Origin: Malaya genurostris
Lineage: Eukaryota > Arthropoda > Insecta > Diptera > Culicidae
Reading direction: 5' to 3'
NCBI RefSeq assembly: GCF_030247185.1
Contig: NC_080571.1
Location: 164,458,352 to 164,522,351 of the forward strand
DNA length: 64,000 nucleotides
In this document: in pieces, positions 33,985-47,225 of the stretch
Position numbering within the stretch: the stretch's first letter is position 1
Layout: each line of letters opens with the position of its first letter
Notes under the pieces: generated by a model
Databases searched by the model: none
The model's input: only the letters and a program-made list of their open reading frames with translations
Told to the model about the DNA's origin: nothing
Program-made: the position numbers and the translations under genes

Positions 33985-34970
33985 ACTCTTGATCCTTAAC
34001 AGCATGTCGTAGACGATGCATTTTTCGCTGATATGAGTTTCGCTTACGTTTTAAGTGTCGTAGTTACCAAGTGCTTCAAGCTGGGGTCACAGGTGGTCCC
34101 AGGCGAGGTACATTTTGATCAAGCCAGTTATTTATTTCAAAGCAGAAGATTTCTGCCATAACATCAACTTCCCTGGTAGCAAACAATAAATCCCAGTCTA
34201 CATTGCTTAAATAAACGGACAAAGCAGAAAAATCCACCAACCGATAATTCAATGGGCGCATGGCACCGCTATCATCATTCCTTGTCATATCGCTGTTATC
34301 GGCAATTATATTGAAATGAATTTCAAGCGGTGGGTGATGGGTGTCCACGGGAAGCAGCGGGATAGGGCTACGATCGACTACACAATCGTTCGAACAAAAC
34401 ACAAGATCAAGTATACGGCCAAGATTCTTCTGACCAAGACCTAGAAATTCCATCCCATCGAGTAATGTGTGGCTAGCATATAGCAACAGAGAACTACTGC
34501 AAATAATTCTAGTATCGTTTTTAACCCAATGCATTCGCGGCTGATTATATTCTCCACACACGAGAACTACATCCTTATCCGAACATTTCTCACGCAAGTC
34601 GTTCAAAGCTCATTGATTACGTTCACATCCTGGCTTCGATCTGGTGGAATGTGAATTGCGCATAAGACTAGATTTATACTTTTAATTTTTGCAGAGATCG
34701 ATATTTGTTCCAAGTTTTGTCCGTACGTTGCGTGTATCATTCTGCTAGAATATTGATGAGCCGCAGCGATCAGCACACCACCGAAGCGTGTTTTATTACT
34801 ATTTATTTGAGAACGGTCGCAGCGAAACATATTATAGGCCGTTCCAAATAATTGGAGTGAGGAAATACAATCGTCAAACCCAGTCTCGGTCATAACAAAA
34901 ACGTCGTTATCGCATTCAGCAGAGTTCAGGAACAAGTCATCGATTTTTTTTTTCTTAATCCTCTAACATT
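33985..34970 (-). pseudogene. CR1-group ORF2, 5' half (endonuclease)
   Basis: Reverse strand: MTETGFDDC, FGTAYNMFRCDRS, FGGVLIAA, AIHIPPDRSQD, CGEYNQPRMHW (the usual GDFN reads GEYN), LDLVFCSND and VDTHHPPLEI. It ends in the LRHLKRKRNSYQR linker at about 33990, with an in-frame stop near 34070 and a frame change near 34605. These blocks closely match the forward copy at 59857-60990, showing the same family. The RT half is missing here and is probably at 28351-30229. Confidence 0.88.
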
Positions 34971-35113
34971 CTGGTTAAAAATCGAAATAGAATTGGCAGA
35001 TAGTTACTGCAAAGGGCAAACATTGAATGCAGATAAACCAACTTAATCGTGTAAATACTCGCCTCTGGTGGGAGCCCTAGAGCTAACACCGTCCGCTGAA
35101 ATTCGTGTTGCAT

Positions 35114-35941
35114 TCAAACAATTGTCGCCAGTGTTGGTTTATCTGCAGGATGATCGCTGGAGAAATTGTTCGGTTGTCTTTCGATGTTTTTTGAAAACTC
35201 AACAAATTCTCTAAACAATAGAACAGTTGGCCAACACACAGCGTTTAGTGGTTGTTGCTTGTATACTGGATCCAGAAAAATTTTGAATGAGATGTAAGTT
35301 AACCTTGATGAGTCCGTTCCTATGGGTACTAAACGAATGGCATCAAAGGGAGCATCCAAATTCAAAAAGCGAGCGACTATTTTCTGTACATCCTTGTTAC
35401 TGATAAGGGGATGAAATCCAGATAAATAGAGTTATAATCTAGGCTAAGCTGCAGGAGGTGTAATGAAGGGAACAGAGAGATCACCAAAATCAATTTGATT
35501 AGTTCCGCGATCGGCACCTGGGCGAATAGCTTGACTATTTTCACCACGACGACGTTTTGCACCTATTGGCCATATCGGCTTTCGTACAGGCGGCTTATGA
35601 GTTGAAACATTGGAGATGCTATCGACTTTTTTGCTAAGCACTTCAACAATATCGGTCAGTTGCTGTATCGGTACATTGATATTGATTTTGCATGTACTGG
35701 TGGATGTCGTATTTGGATTAAGATCAGCCAAATACGCACAAATGCTTCTACCATTTAGCATGTCTCTGCACTTCGTGCAAATAAACACCGCTTTACCTTG
35801 AGCAAACATATCTTTGCATGAGCGAAGATTGAAACCACAACAGTTCTGACTGATGTGGAACGGAGTTTCGCATAAGCCGCAGTGTACTGGTTCCAAATCG
35901 TTGATTTCATGGTGACACTCTCCGCATTGTTCTTTTGCCAT
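35114..35941 (-). pseudogene. CR1-group ORF1 with PHD-like finger
   Basis: Starts MAKEQCGECHHEIND at 35941. Cysteines follow C-x2-C-x11-C-x2-C-x4-H then a Cys pair, ending C-x2-C (FICTKC), a PHD-like cross-braced finger at residues about 6-58. A basic patch (KRRR) and the frame end at 35444. After a break the C-terminal domain continues (FLNLDAPFDAIRLVPIG, TYISFKIFLDPVYK, CWPTVLLFREFVEF) to 35114. PHD-type ORF1s are known in CR1-group elements; such proteins bind RNA or chromatin in the retrotransposition particle. Broken by one stop/frameshift. Confidence 0.8.
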
Positions 35942-36240
35942 GATGAGCTGATGATTAGATGACGCAATTGGCTGGTATTGGTGCTAATGGTCGGAAGTGC
36001 GCCAAGAACAGAACAAGTTGGCCGAAAAAACAGCAAAATGCGTAAATGCGGTAGAAAACCAGACGAGTGTTTGAACTACTAACGATACCAGATGCACTGC
36101 CGGACACGATGAATTAAGAACGGATACGATATTTAGAATTTTACACTATAAAATCGCAAAATACAATGACTACGAGTCGCTTTCAAACTGTATCAGTTGA
36201 CAAGGTTGCAAATATAATATAAAGAAAGAAAGAAAGAAAA
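35942..36240 (-). other. CR1-group 5' UTR and flanking (GAAA)n
   Basis: Non-coding sequence upstream of the PHD ORF1 start, ending at a short GAAA repeat (36222-36238), where the next reverse-strand element ends. Confidence 0.5.
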
Positions 36241-37470
36241 AACGCCCTAGACTTTCATCATTCCGGGTGGTTCGTCAGCTGAGGAACGCCTCTTGACGAG
36301 AAGGACTGAAAATTCATTGAAGCAGATTGGTCTGTGGAAAAAGTGTCAATGATCTCAAGGGTATACTAAATTGTAGTAGTCTGCGACATAAACTGAAACT
36401 GGATCACTGATCTTTTATGAGGCAGTGAAGTTTTCAATGAATATACCGAAACCAGTGGACGCGTCAAGATATGATCCGTCAATGTAAAACATTTTATTAC
36501 AGTCGACATCTCTAAATTTGTCATTAAATATATTTGGGATCACTTGGGGGCGTACAGGATCCGGAATTCCACAAATATCGTCTTTCATGGATGTATCGAA
36601 AAACACCTTAGAATTAGAAGTATCAAAGGAATGAACACGGTAATGATTTTAGGAAGAAGAACTACTGTTATGTGACATGCATTAAAAGTACAATGTCATA
36701 AATCGGGTCTGCGAATTAAGCTCGACTAGCCGTTTAAAGCTGTCGATACCCTACGGATTTGAGACACTACTTCGAATGAGTTGTCGATATGAGAGTTCCA
36801 AAAATCGATTTTTCAATGAAAGAATTCCCGCCTACACCTTGTGACTCCTCGTATGAGTCGACTTCATACAACCAAAGGCTATACTCAAACATCGATACTG
36901 GACTCTTTTCAGCTTGATGAAGTGTATTTTCTTGGCGGAATGGAAACAAAACATCCATACTCCATCACGGATAACATCGTTGTTTAGTACAGCCTTCTCA
37001 GATCTGTTGGGTAAGCTAGCTACGAAGTTTCGGTAATTGTGCGGAGAAAATTGATTCTTTTTCGGAGTTTTCGTTTCAGATACCTAATGTGATATCTCCA
37101 GGTACCTTTGGAATCTAACCAGACTCCGAAATACTTGAATGTGAAAGCGTGAGCTATGGTTTGACTAATTATTTGAAGCTGTAGTTATGCAGGTTCATGC
37201 TTCCTAGAAAATAATACCAACTTAGTTTTCTCCGTGGAGAATTCGATACCTAGCTGTAGTCCATGTAGACAAAGACAAAGTGTCCAAGGTAGTTTGTAAT
37301 GGTTGACTTGACTCCTGTAATAGATACCACTCCATCATCTGCAAGTTGCCTTAACGTGCAAGAGTTTTCAAGACATTCATCGATGTCATTGACGTAAAAG
37401 TAATAAAGAAGGGGTCCGAGACGTGAGCCCTGGGGAAGTTCCATGTTGCTAATTCGTGAGGTTGTCAAGT
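36241..37470 (-). pseudogene. I/Loa-group RT and RNase H fragment
   Basis: From 37470 downward: ELPQGSRLGPLLYYFYVNDID and LRQLADDGVVSITG (RT catalytic block LADD), then LGIEFSTEKTKLV, FKYFGVWLD and linker. An RNase H start follows: MFYIDGSYLDASTGFGIF at about 36500 (YIDGS for the usual YTDGS). A C-terminal RNase H domain after RT is characteristic of I-, Loa- and R1-type elements. Many stops; the 5' part is missing. Confidence 0.8.
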
Positions 37471-37626
37471 CTTAATGTTACATAATGTAAAATAATTTTT
37501 TGTTAAGTTGTAGAAAAAGTTGTTTAAAAACGACTATTTTCAAGATAAGTTTTCATTAAACTTTTACAGTTTATGTGGGAGCTATGCCTTTGAATCTTTG
37601 ATTTGATAAACTTGGCAATGACAAAT

Positions 37627-39005
37627 TAAATATTCGTCTATGTATTTTAACACTCCTAATACCAAGCCTTAAAAAGTTACGCGGAGCACCAAGCCTCAAA
37701 AAAAGTTGGAACGGTAACTTCGAGCTATCATAGCTAAGTTGTTACTTGACCAATTTTGATAATTTTTTCACCGTCGAATTTTGTGAAGGTTGTATATTAT
37801 TTTAAGTATATTATTATTGACGATCTTTTAGGAAAAACTATTGAAAATCTGACTTTTCCCGTTCCAAGTTTTTTTTCAAGCTCAAAATGAGCCCTATCTG
37901 CATTCATGCAGCACCTGCATCGCGAATCGAATATTGGGAACTTCAACTTTACCGAGTCATAACTTTGTTGTTAGTCAACCGATCTTCAAAATTTGTTCAC
38001 CATTGAAAATGCAATACTTCTAGAAATAAAATGCACCGAAGAAAACGAAAAATAGGGTTGTCTACCCAAAGTTATAATGAAAACTGTAGATAGATGACCT
38101 AAGAAAAGGTGAGACTTTTGACAATGATCGTAAATATTTCGAAATTCAAAGCGTGACCTATATATTTTTACACATCATTCGATTACTACCAGCTACAATT
38201 TTCGCTCAACTACCATTCCTGCACAATCGAAAGAAAACATTAAAAATTACATGAATTTATAAATATACATGAATTTTTCATTTTTTTCACATGTTTGTAT
38301 ATAACTCAAAAATTAAAGCGATGACTTGTACATTTTTTTGATTCAGAATTTTGAAATCAATACCAGAAACAATGTATTGATGACCAAAATTATATATCCA
38401 TTCATAGAATCTCAAGAAATTTGGTACAAATACAGAGACTCAAAACTTTTAAATTTTGTGACATATATTTTTTCATTTTTTAGTTGGAAATTTGTTATGA
38501 ACAAAATTTACACAAAAAAATTAAACTTGGATTTAGAATTTTAAAAATTTTAGTAAATAACCTAAAACTCTAAAAATAGTTATATTTGTTATAATAGTTA
38601 GTATTGGACAAAAGATCTAAACAATTTTATGCACAACCCAGACGCAATTGATAACTACTCAAAGTAAAATTTCCGAGTTAAATCAATACCAGAAACAATG
38701 TATTGATGACCAAAATTATATATCCATTCATAGAATCTCAAGAAATTTGGTACAAATACAGAGACTCAAAACTTTTAAATTTTGTGACATATATTTTTTC
38801 ATTTTTTAGTTGGAAATTTATTATGAACAAAATTTACACAAAAAAATTAAACTTGGATTTAGAATTTTAAAAATTTTAGTAAATAACCTAAAACTCTAAA
38901 AATAGTTATATTTGTTATAATAGTTAGTATTGGACAAAAGATCTAAACAATTTTATGCACAACCCAGACGCAATTGATAACTACTCAAAGTAAAATTTCC
39001 GAGTT
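37627..39005. repeat. Left arm of a long inverted repeat, with 326-bp duplication
   Basis: 37627-38679 is the imperfect reverse complement of 47226-48272. Shared blocks include the outer TTAACACTCC and ACCAAGCCT, the central TCATAACTTTGTTGTTAGTC and GTCTACCCAAAGTTATAATG, and the inner GACAAAAGATCTAAACAATT. Within the left arm 38354-38679 is duplicated as 38680-39005 with one visible mismatch. No coding region. Confidence 0.9.
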
Positions 39006-39385
39006 AAATGTGCAATGCAGCACAGTGGTCCGGATCCACAACTTAGGGGGACAAAAACATTTGTGGCTTAACCATATACTTTAGAGCTATGATGTCTTCA
39101 AAACAAATGATCAGTGAAGATAAGCCATATGTCAATGTACATGGTACTAAAGTGGCTCTTATTATTAAGGTGATCCAAAACTTATTTTCCGGATGTGTTG
39201 AGATAGAGGACTGCATTTTTCGGCAAAATTGTAGATAAACTTATATCGAGCAGCTTTTCTGAGGAAACTATAGTAGTATCTGCAGCGGTTTTAGTGTTAC
39301 AGCTATTTTTAAAGAGCAACTTAGGGTGTTCCTCACAAAATCAGATTTTTTGCTCTAGCATTTATATTTTTCTCTTTTCGTATTA
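39006..39385. other. Spacer between inverted arm and Harbinger-like end
   Basis: AT-rich, no gene or repeat unit recognised. Confidence 0.5.
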
Positions 39386-40076
39386 GGGGCTGTCCAAAAA
39401 AGGCGTCACGCCACAAGGGTGAGTGGGGTGTTGCACAAAACGTGACCTTTTGTGACAGGGGGAAGGGGGGAGGGTTGTTGGAATGTGACGTCCAATATTT
39501 TCAATGAGCGCATTTTTAAAATACCTAATTATATTACTGGTTTGCCCTATTTCCTGAAAAAATCTCCACAATAAACGTTTACATGATACATAAAAACGTG
39601 GATTTGTTGATGTAAAAGCTTCTTTTTGTAAATTCGGAAATTAATGAAGCAGGAAATTATTTCTGTTGTGATCAGTAAAAGTGCACGGAGGGACGAGTAT
39701 ATTAACGAAATTAATAAATTTTGCCTTATATGGGTTAAAAAAAGATGCCTTAACACGGTTTAACTTAAGTTATGAGCTGACAATTTTAGTCAACGTATAT
39801 GAGTTTGGGTGCACAAATCGCTTGGAATTATGGATTTTTTGACTTTCGGAAATCTAATGATAGGTAGTAAGCAGATGTGGATAATAACCACTCAAAGAAT
39901 GAAAGAATTTCAAAAAGTTTGTTTGGTCGGTCACATCGAAATTTCATGCTTCTTGATGTATTTAAAATTCATTCAGCAAAACCATGTTGGCGGAGTAATA
40001 TCAATAAAACCAGCAATTAATATTAACATATATGCTGTGATTATCAATAATTATAATGATAAGAAAAGCATTTAGG

Positions 40077-41400
40077 GGTTTTTTGTTTTGTGCAAAAAAG
40101 CATATATTTTGTTTCAACTTTCTTTGCGTTTCGCCTTCGGCTCGTCAGTGTTTATAGCAGTTCAACTAGAACTGCCATCTCCGCCTAGCAGTCCAACATA
40201 AACCGCTAAGCAGACGCAAAGCTTACACAACTTATGTAACACTTATTGGATATTACACTGGGTGCAATATCCTTTCTGACGTCTCGGGCGTAAACGAATG
40301 ACGACTGGCTACTGGTCGCCGCAGAGTTTGAACATTTAGAGGGTTTTTGTTTTGTGCAAAAAAGCACATATTTTGTTTCAACTTTCTTTGCGTTTCGCCT
40401 TCGACTCGTCAGTGCTTAAAGCAGTTCAAATAGAATTGCCATCTCCGCCTAGCAGTCCAACATAAGCCGCTAAGCAGACGCCAAGTTTTCATAACTTATG
40501 TAACACTTATTGGATATAACACTGGGTGCAATATCCTTTCTGACGTCTCGGGCGTAAACGAATGACGACTGGCTACTGGTCGCCGCAGAGTTTGAACATT
40601 TAGGGGTTTTTTGTTTTGTGCAAAAACCCAGTGTACTATCCAATAAGTATTACATAAGTTGTGTAAGCTTTGCGTCTGCTTAGCGGTTTAAGTTGGACTG
40701 CTAGTCGGAGATGGCAGTTCTACTTGAACTGCCTTAAGCACTGACGAGCCGAAGGCGAAACGCAAAAAAAGTTGAAACAAAATATGTGCTTTTTTGCACA
40801 AAACAAAAAACCTTAAAATGTTCAAACTCTGCGGTGACCAGCAGCCAGTCGTCATTCGTAACACTTATTGGATATTACACTGGGTGCAATACCCTTTCTG
40901 ACGTCTCGGGCGTAAACTAATGACGACTGGCTACTGGTCGCCGCAGAGTTTGAACATTTAGGGGTTTTTTGTTTTGTGCAAAAACCCAGTGTAATATCCA
41001 ATAAGTGTTACATAAGTTGTGTAAGCTTTGCGTCTGTTTAGCGGTTTAAGTTGGACTGCTAGTCGGAGATGGCAGTTCTACTTGAACTGCCTTAAGCACT
41101 GACGAGCCGAAGGCGAAACGCAAAGAAAGTTGAAACAAAATATTTGCTTTTTTGCACAAAACAAAAAACCCCTAAATGTTCAAACTCTGCGGCGACCAGT
41201 AGCCAGTCGTCATTCGTTTACGCCCGAGACGTCAGATTGGGTATTGCACCCAGTGTGATATTCAATAAGTGTTACATAAGTTGTGTAAGCTTTGTGTCTG
41301 CTTAGCTGTTTAAGTTGGACTGCTAGGCGGAGGTGGCAGTTCTACTTGAACTGCCTTAAGCACTGACGAGCCGAAGGCGAAACGCAAAGAAAGTTGAAGA
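40077..41400. repeat. Foldback cluster of about 265-bp units in both orientations
   Basis: A unit with GTTTTGTGCAAAAAAGCA, CGTTTCGCCTTCGGCTCGTC, CCGCTAAGCAGACGC, TAACACTTATTGGATATT and GACGACTGGCTACTGGTCGC occurs forward at about 40077 and 40340. It is inverted at about 40620-40850 and 40985-41210 and again to 41400, with a forward fragment at 40860-40975. Copies are over 90% alike by eye and would form long hairpins. Confidence 0.92.
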
Positions 41401-42170
41401 AAAACATGTTTACACTTTACATTCTTTAGCTTGAATATCATACACAGAAGTAACAGCCCGGGTAGAAGTGATTTGCAAACCAATTATTAAAAGCAAACAT
41501 CTCAATGGTAGAAAATAACATTATTTAGTTTGAAATAAGAGTTAAAATATCAAAACTCATTGGAAAGTCTGCATGAGAAAATAGCAACAAAATATAAAAT
41601 TCTGCCATTGTAGCATCAAAGCAAGAGCAAAACATTTATAGAAGACGAATTTTTCAGTAATTTGATTTTTTAGCATTGAGAATAGTATATCATAAGAATT
41701 TCTCTTATCTGATTCTGATGCAGTTTATTCAATTGTATTCCATTTGAAAAAGGAACCACTGGATCAATTGTACTCAATGAAATTGGCATACCTCATCAAT
41801 AACGAAATAAGATATAATAACAAATCTTGATGCTAAATATATATTGTCTAATCTATCAAGAAGATTCCTTCGATGAAATATCAAGAAAATATGAAAACTT
41901 TTGTCGCTCTAATCACTATGTGGTGTGAAATCAATTTTTAAACTAATTTTGCATAGAGCATTGCTATTGCGTATAGAATGCTGTCAAATTAACAATATCA
42001 ATGTGATTACAATCAGGAAACTTTGATTATTATCATGAAACTTTCATTCAGCATTTATTTCTCTTATCCTGTATTCATTTTATTGCGAATGAAAAAACGG
42101 TTGCAAAATCGAACATAGGATGCATCAAACGAGAATATATGTTGAAACTAGGAAACCGAGGAATATCCCC
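41401..42170. other. AT-rich stretch without recognisable feature
   Basis: No gene, tandem repeat or element terminus recognised. Confidence 0.55.
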
Positions 42171-44165
42171 GCAAGGATATCCACAAAGATACCTGGAGAT
42201 CACCTGACCAACAAACCGAAAACCAAATCGACCACATTTTGATCGACGGAAAATTTTTCGCTAATTACCGCAGTGCGAATATAGATTCGGACCACTACTT
42301 GGTTGCTGTATGCATGCGCTCAAAAATTTCGACGGTGGCTACCAAACGTCGAAGCCGAACGTCGCGGTTTAACATCGCGCGGCTCCGGGATGCTGGAGTA
42401 GCTGAAGATTACGCGCAGCAGTTGGCAGTGGCACTACCAACGGAAGAGCAGCTTGGTGCAGCTACTCTTGTAGATGGCTGGAGAGACATCCGTTCTGTCA
42501 TAGGTAACACTGCATCAGCAACGCTAGGTACGGCGGCTCCGAACGTAAGGAACGACTGGTTCGACGACGAATGTGAACAGTTAGTGGCCGAGAAGAATGC
42601 AGCTTGGGCGAGCAAACTGCGACACCGGACGAGAACAATCGAGGAGCGGTACAGACAGGCGCGGAACAGATTAAACTCGGTATCCCGTAGAAAAAAGCGC
42701 CAACAGGAAGACCGAAATCGCGAAGCGATGGAACAGCTGTTCCGTGCTAATGACACAAGGAAGTTCTACGAGAAGGTGAACCGTTCGCGCAGAGGCCATG
42801 TGCCACAGGCCGATATGTGCAAGGACACAACCGGGGTCCCAGACCTCCAAGAAGTCGAGGAGGTGGTAAGCCGGTTGAAAAATAATAAGGCCGCTGGCGT
42901 TGACCAACTACCATGAGAGCTACTAAAACACAATATCTGGGAGGACGAGATTTTACCGGAGGAATGGATGGAAGGAATCATGTGTCCCATCCACAAAAAG
43001 GGTGACAAGCTGGATTGCTGCAATTACCGCGCGATAACTCTGCTGAACGCCGCCTACAAGGTACTCTCCCAAATCTTATACCGTCGACTTTCACCGATTG
43101 CAAACGAATTCGTGGGACAATATAAGGCAGGATTTATGGACAAACGCGCTACCACGGACCAAGTATTCGACATCCGCCAGGTGTTGCAAAAGTGCTGCGA
43201 ATACAATGTGCCCACACATCACTTATTCATCGATTTCAAATCAGCCTACGACACAATCGATCGAGATCAGCTATGGAAAATCATGCACGACTACGGCTTC
43301 CCGGACAAACTGATACGATTGGTCAAGGCTACGATGGATCGAGTGATGTGCGTTGTTCGAGTATCGGGGATAAACTCGAGTCCCTTCGAAACTCGCAGAG
43401 GGCTACGGCAAGGTGATGGCCTTTCGTGTCTGCTATTCAACATTGCTTTGGATGGTGTGATAAGAAGAGCGAGAATAGACACGAGTGGCACGATTTTCAG
43501 AAACTCCGTCCAGCTACTTGGTTTCGCTGATGATATTGACATTATAGCACGCAACTTTGAGATCAAGGAAGATACGTACATCGGACTAAAAGCTGAGGCC
43601 AAGCGGATCGGACTAGACATCAATGTGTCAAAGACAAAGTAAATGAAAGGCAGGGGTCGAGAGAAGATAATGTCAGCCACCCATTACGAGTTCTGATTGG
43701 TGGTGATGAAATTGAAATGGTCGACGAGTTCGTGTACTTGAGCTCACTGGTGACTGCCGATAATGACACCAGCAGAGAAATTCAGAGACGCATGCTGTCA
43801 GGAAATCGTGCTTATTATGTACTGCGCAGGACGCTTCAATCGAGCAAAATTCGCCGTCGTACGAAGTTAACTATCTACAATGCGCTGATTAGACCGGTTA
43901 TCCTCTACGGGCACGAGTCCTGGACAATGCTTGCGGAGGATCAACGCGCACTAGGTGTTTTTGAACGGAAGGTGTTGCGAACCGTCTTCAGCGGAGTGCG
44001 GATGGAAGACGGTACAAGGAGAAGGTGAATGAACCATGAACTGCACCAGTTGCTGGGAGGACCAACCCTCGTCCAAACGGTCGGGCGGTTACGGTGGGCC
44101 GGGCACGTTGTTAGAATGTCGGAAAACAACCCGGTTAAAATGATTCTCGATAATGATAAGAATAA
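42171..44165 (+). pseudogene. RTE-like non-LTR element (endonuclease end and RT)
   Basis: Starts inside the endonuclease (ENQIDHILIDGKFFANYRS, NIDSDHYLVAV). A linker with RNDWFDDECEQL and NKAAGVDQLP follows. An in-frame TGA at 42914 and a short deletion precede RT: WMEGIMCPIHKKGDKL, YRAITLLNAAYK, FIDFKSAYDTIDR, RRGLRQGDGLSC and LGFADDIDII (about 43525). After a frameshift near 43640 come VDEFVYLSSLVTADND, RPVILYGHESWTM and GRLRWAGHVVRM, the RTE-type C terminus. It ends in a short imperfect AAG/AAT tail (DNDKNKNK-coding, 44145-44172). 5'-truncated and dead. Confidence 0.9.
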
Positions 44166-44172
44166 GAATAAG

Positions 44173-45101
44173 TAAGTATGTTGAAACTACGTAAGCCGTT
44201 CCGTAACTAAACTGGTATTTTCCCCAACTCTGTTGATAAGGAGTGTGAAAAGAGCATTTTCCTAAAATACAAAATTGACAAATATTGGAAAAGTCTCATT
44301 GACACGCGTTAAAAAAATATTGGAAAAGTCTCATTGACACGCGTTATCCTTAGTTACAAATTCCTGTAGTATTGCCGTTGTTACTAATTTTCACACTCCT
44401 CAGCGGGGGATCAACGATCTCAGACGTAGATCATGTCATGTCTTATCTTGGTCATATGTGGTTTTCCTCCACCAAGATCAAAGATGATCGAATCATCCAA
44501 TGATTGGACTTACCTGAATCAAGAATCATTTTAGCTCAAAATCACTACCGATTTTGTGTGACGGAATATCAGTACCGATTTTGATTGATGTGATTTAAAG
44601 ATTACTGGTCAACTGATCTTGAAAAGATCAAATCAGAAGTGATCTTTATTGGCAAAGATCAAAAGCGATTTTCTTCGGCAGTGATCTCGATTTGATGAGG
44701 TTTTGATCTTTATTTTCTCAACCCTGTATGCTACACGAAGGAAATATTACTCCTTAGCTAAAGAAATAATATATCTGTGTACCCCTAGGAGGATTGAAAC
44801 AGATGATTTAAATGTTTCATCAATTCCAATCAAATACTTTTGTCAAATTATATAGTTAATAGTAATAAAAAAAATTTCGATGGCTTTGTAGTTTTGGGGA
44901 TGTTTTTTAATCTAATGACAGCATGTAATAAATCGATTTTTCTCTCATATTTGTATGGTTTGTCATACATATTGAGTATGTATTGAGATGAATTTTATTT
45001 ATTCTGAACTCGTGACATGTGACATAGGTGAGATGGGGGTCTTTGTTGCAATGATAATTTGTGACAAAGGGAAGGTGGAGAGTCAAAAATTGCCAAAAAA
45101 T
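44173..45101. other. Non-coding, small repeats
   Basis: Contains a 35-bp direct duplication (AATATTGGAAAAGTCTCATT at 44281 and 44316) enclosed by inverted GGAGTGTGAAAA / TTTTCACACTCC (about 44240 and 44388), possibly a tiny MITE. Around 44420-44700 GATC-rich phrases recur (AAAGATCAAA, AGTGATCT). No gene. Confidence 0.5.
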
Positions 45102-45130
45102 GCGTGACGTCTTTTATCGACAGCCCCTTA

Positions 45131-47225
45131 GGTATCTTTGAACATCTTTTAGAGTTTGTTAAAACCAATTTTTTAATGACTGGCGCATTCAGGTAGCGTT
45201 TTCTGATCCGAAGTTATGAGCAAAACTAGTTCAAAAACAGGTTATTTTTAAACTGCTATATCTAACAATGAGGCAAACGAAAAAAATCCGTTTCTTGTAT
45301 TTGACAGAAAATATTTTCGAATATGTTTATAAAAAAAGGCGGAGGAGATATTTTTTTATTTTTTTTTAATTATGTTCAAACGTTGGATTTTTCATTGAAA
45401 AATATTCGAATCATGTAAGTCATTTATTAGTTATATATAAAAATAAGGTATTTTTGTCTTCTAAAGTGTTAAATCGTTTTGCATTTTTTGGGAATGCAGA
45501 ATGGTGTCGCTTTTGTAAAATCTCTAAGGCCTCTCGGTGGTTGTAGGTTTTATCAACCGTGCATTTTGGCACCTGCAGATCGTTCAGCATCCATTCTTTA
45601 TGTTTTGTGCTGTTTTCCCACCTCACCCAATTCCCAATTCCTTTTATCCAATTCCCTTCCATGTTCCTGTTACTTGCTTATACGCCCTTTTGAAAAATTA
45701 ACCGAGATATGTGTAGGGTTTCATTCAATGAATATCATTCAAACAAAGACGTTGTTTTCCGAGACGAAGACAATTTTAAGCTGCAAATAGATTGGTTGGT
45801 TGGTGCTAATCGCAAAGGCTGCTGCAAAGCCAATATTCGGGGCGATTCCAGTTTCATAAGTACCTGAAATAGTGGAACTCACTTCACTGAGAAAGATGGC
45901 TTGAGAACTGTTTCATTTAGTAGGTTACACTAGTTCACAGTGCTGTAAAACTTCATTCAATTCAATTGAAACTGAATGTGGAACACATTGACGATCTCTC
46001 TGATGAAGTAAACTTAACTCTCTGACACACACAATGTTTGCTGACGGCCCGAACGGGCAGCATTCAGTTCACCACTCGTTTCTCTTCAATCGAGGCTCAG
46101 TTTAACCACCGTCAGTTGATCTCTTGAAGTAACAAAATATCTCTTTCAATAGTGTGAGAAAGGCCTTCAAATGAGGTTCATGTAAACATTCGAATTGGTT
46201 GAAGATAATAGATGAAAGACAAACCAGATAGCTGAAATATCAATCACAGAATACACATAAATTAATTGTTTCCTCCTTCAGTTTTCATTTTTAAAACTTT
46301 ACTCCATTTATAATTCTATTCGTTCGAACTTGCTTACTACCAAGAGCGAAGGCAATGAAGGAGCTACACTACTTGGCACTCGAAACTGAGCAAGCAAAAC
46401 TTCAAATGACTAGGTACGATTATTCAACTGACAATGAAATCCGGGAGCTTCACATGAAAATGGCAGAAAAGTCAAATGAATTAGTAGGGATATGCTGACG
46501 GTCAGCGGCCATAAATTTCATTTTCATCTTGAATTATTCGATTGAAAATGAAATTTTACCGCACTGCTAATTCATGCACTAGCTTTTATGTTTTACAAAA
46601 ATCAAACAAAACTGTTTGAAGAATACATTTTTTATATGAGAATAAGGGAGATATGAGAAAGGCATCATTACACCACTAGGTGGATAAAAACAGGTTTTAC
46701 TTAACTTCGTGTGATTTTTTGTGCTAAATTCGGAATTCTATTTTTTCTGAATTGTTTACTAATAGAAAATTCAAATAATTTTCGAATTCTATATTTTCCG
46801 CAATAATTCTAAGTTTGTGATATTTAAATTTTAATATTCTATTGATTATAGTTGATGTCGTTTAGGATAGCGGAATATTTAAGATATAAGTTTTTGTTCT
46901 TAATTGCTTGTAAAACAAACATTTTTTTTTAATTGTAGTTGGTGTCTTTTGCCATGGGTTAGTATATGGAATTCATATAATTTTACGTTCTATTTCTTAT
47001 TGTACAAAGCCATTGAAATAATTCAAATTTTTTTCAGGTCACCAAATTTATTTTAATAATAAAAAACAAATTCTGCGTCTCTTTGAAACAGATGAAATCA
47101 ACACAGATTCCAATATTTTCACTTTGATTTGCAGAAACGTTGGAGCGCAATATATATCAGAAATTTAGAAATTTCCCATCTTCTACCGATTTTTTGAGAT
47201 TTTACGGAAAACCTAAAACAAAAAC
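45131..47225. other. AT-rich sequence with one dispersed-repeat end
   Basis: CACCACTAGGTGG with preceding GAAAGGCATCATTA occurs at 46671-46683. Otherwise no coding region or repeat array is recognised. Confidence 0.55.

Larger units (their letters stand above)
39386..45127. mobile_element. Harbinger-like DNA element termini with TTA target duplication
   Basis: The left end starts GGGGCTGTCC at 39386. The right end (45102-45127) is its reverse complement in 23 of 26 positions. Both are flanked by TTA (39383-39385 and 45128-45130). G-rich TIRs with a 3-bp TWA duplication fit PIF/Harbinger. No transposase is visible; the interior is filled by foldback and RTE-like sequence. It may be one non-autonomous element swollen by insertions, or ends of two copies. 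Confidence 0.6.
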
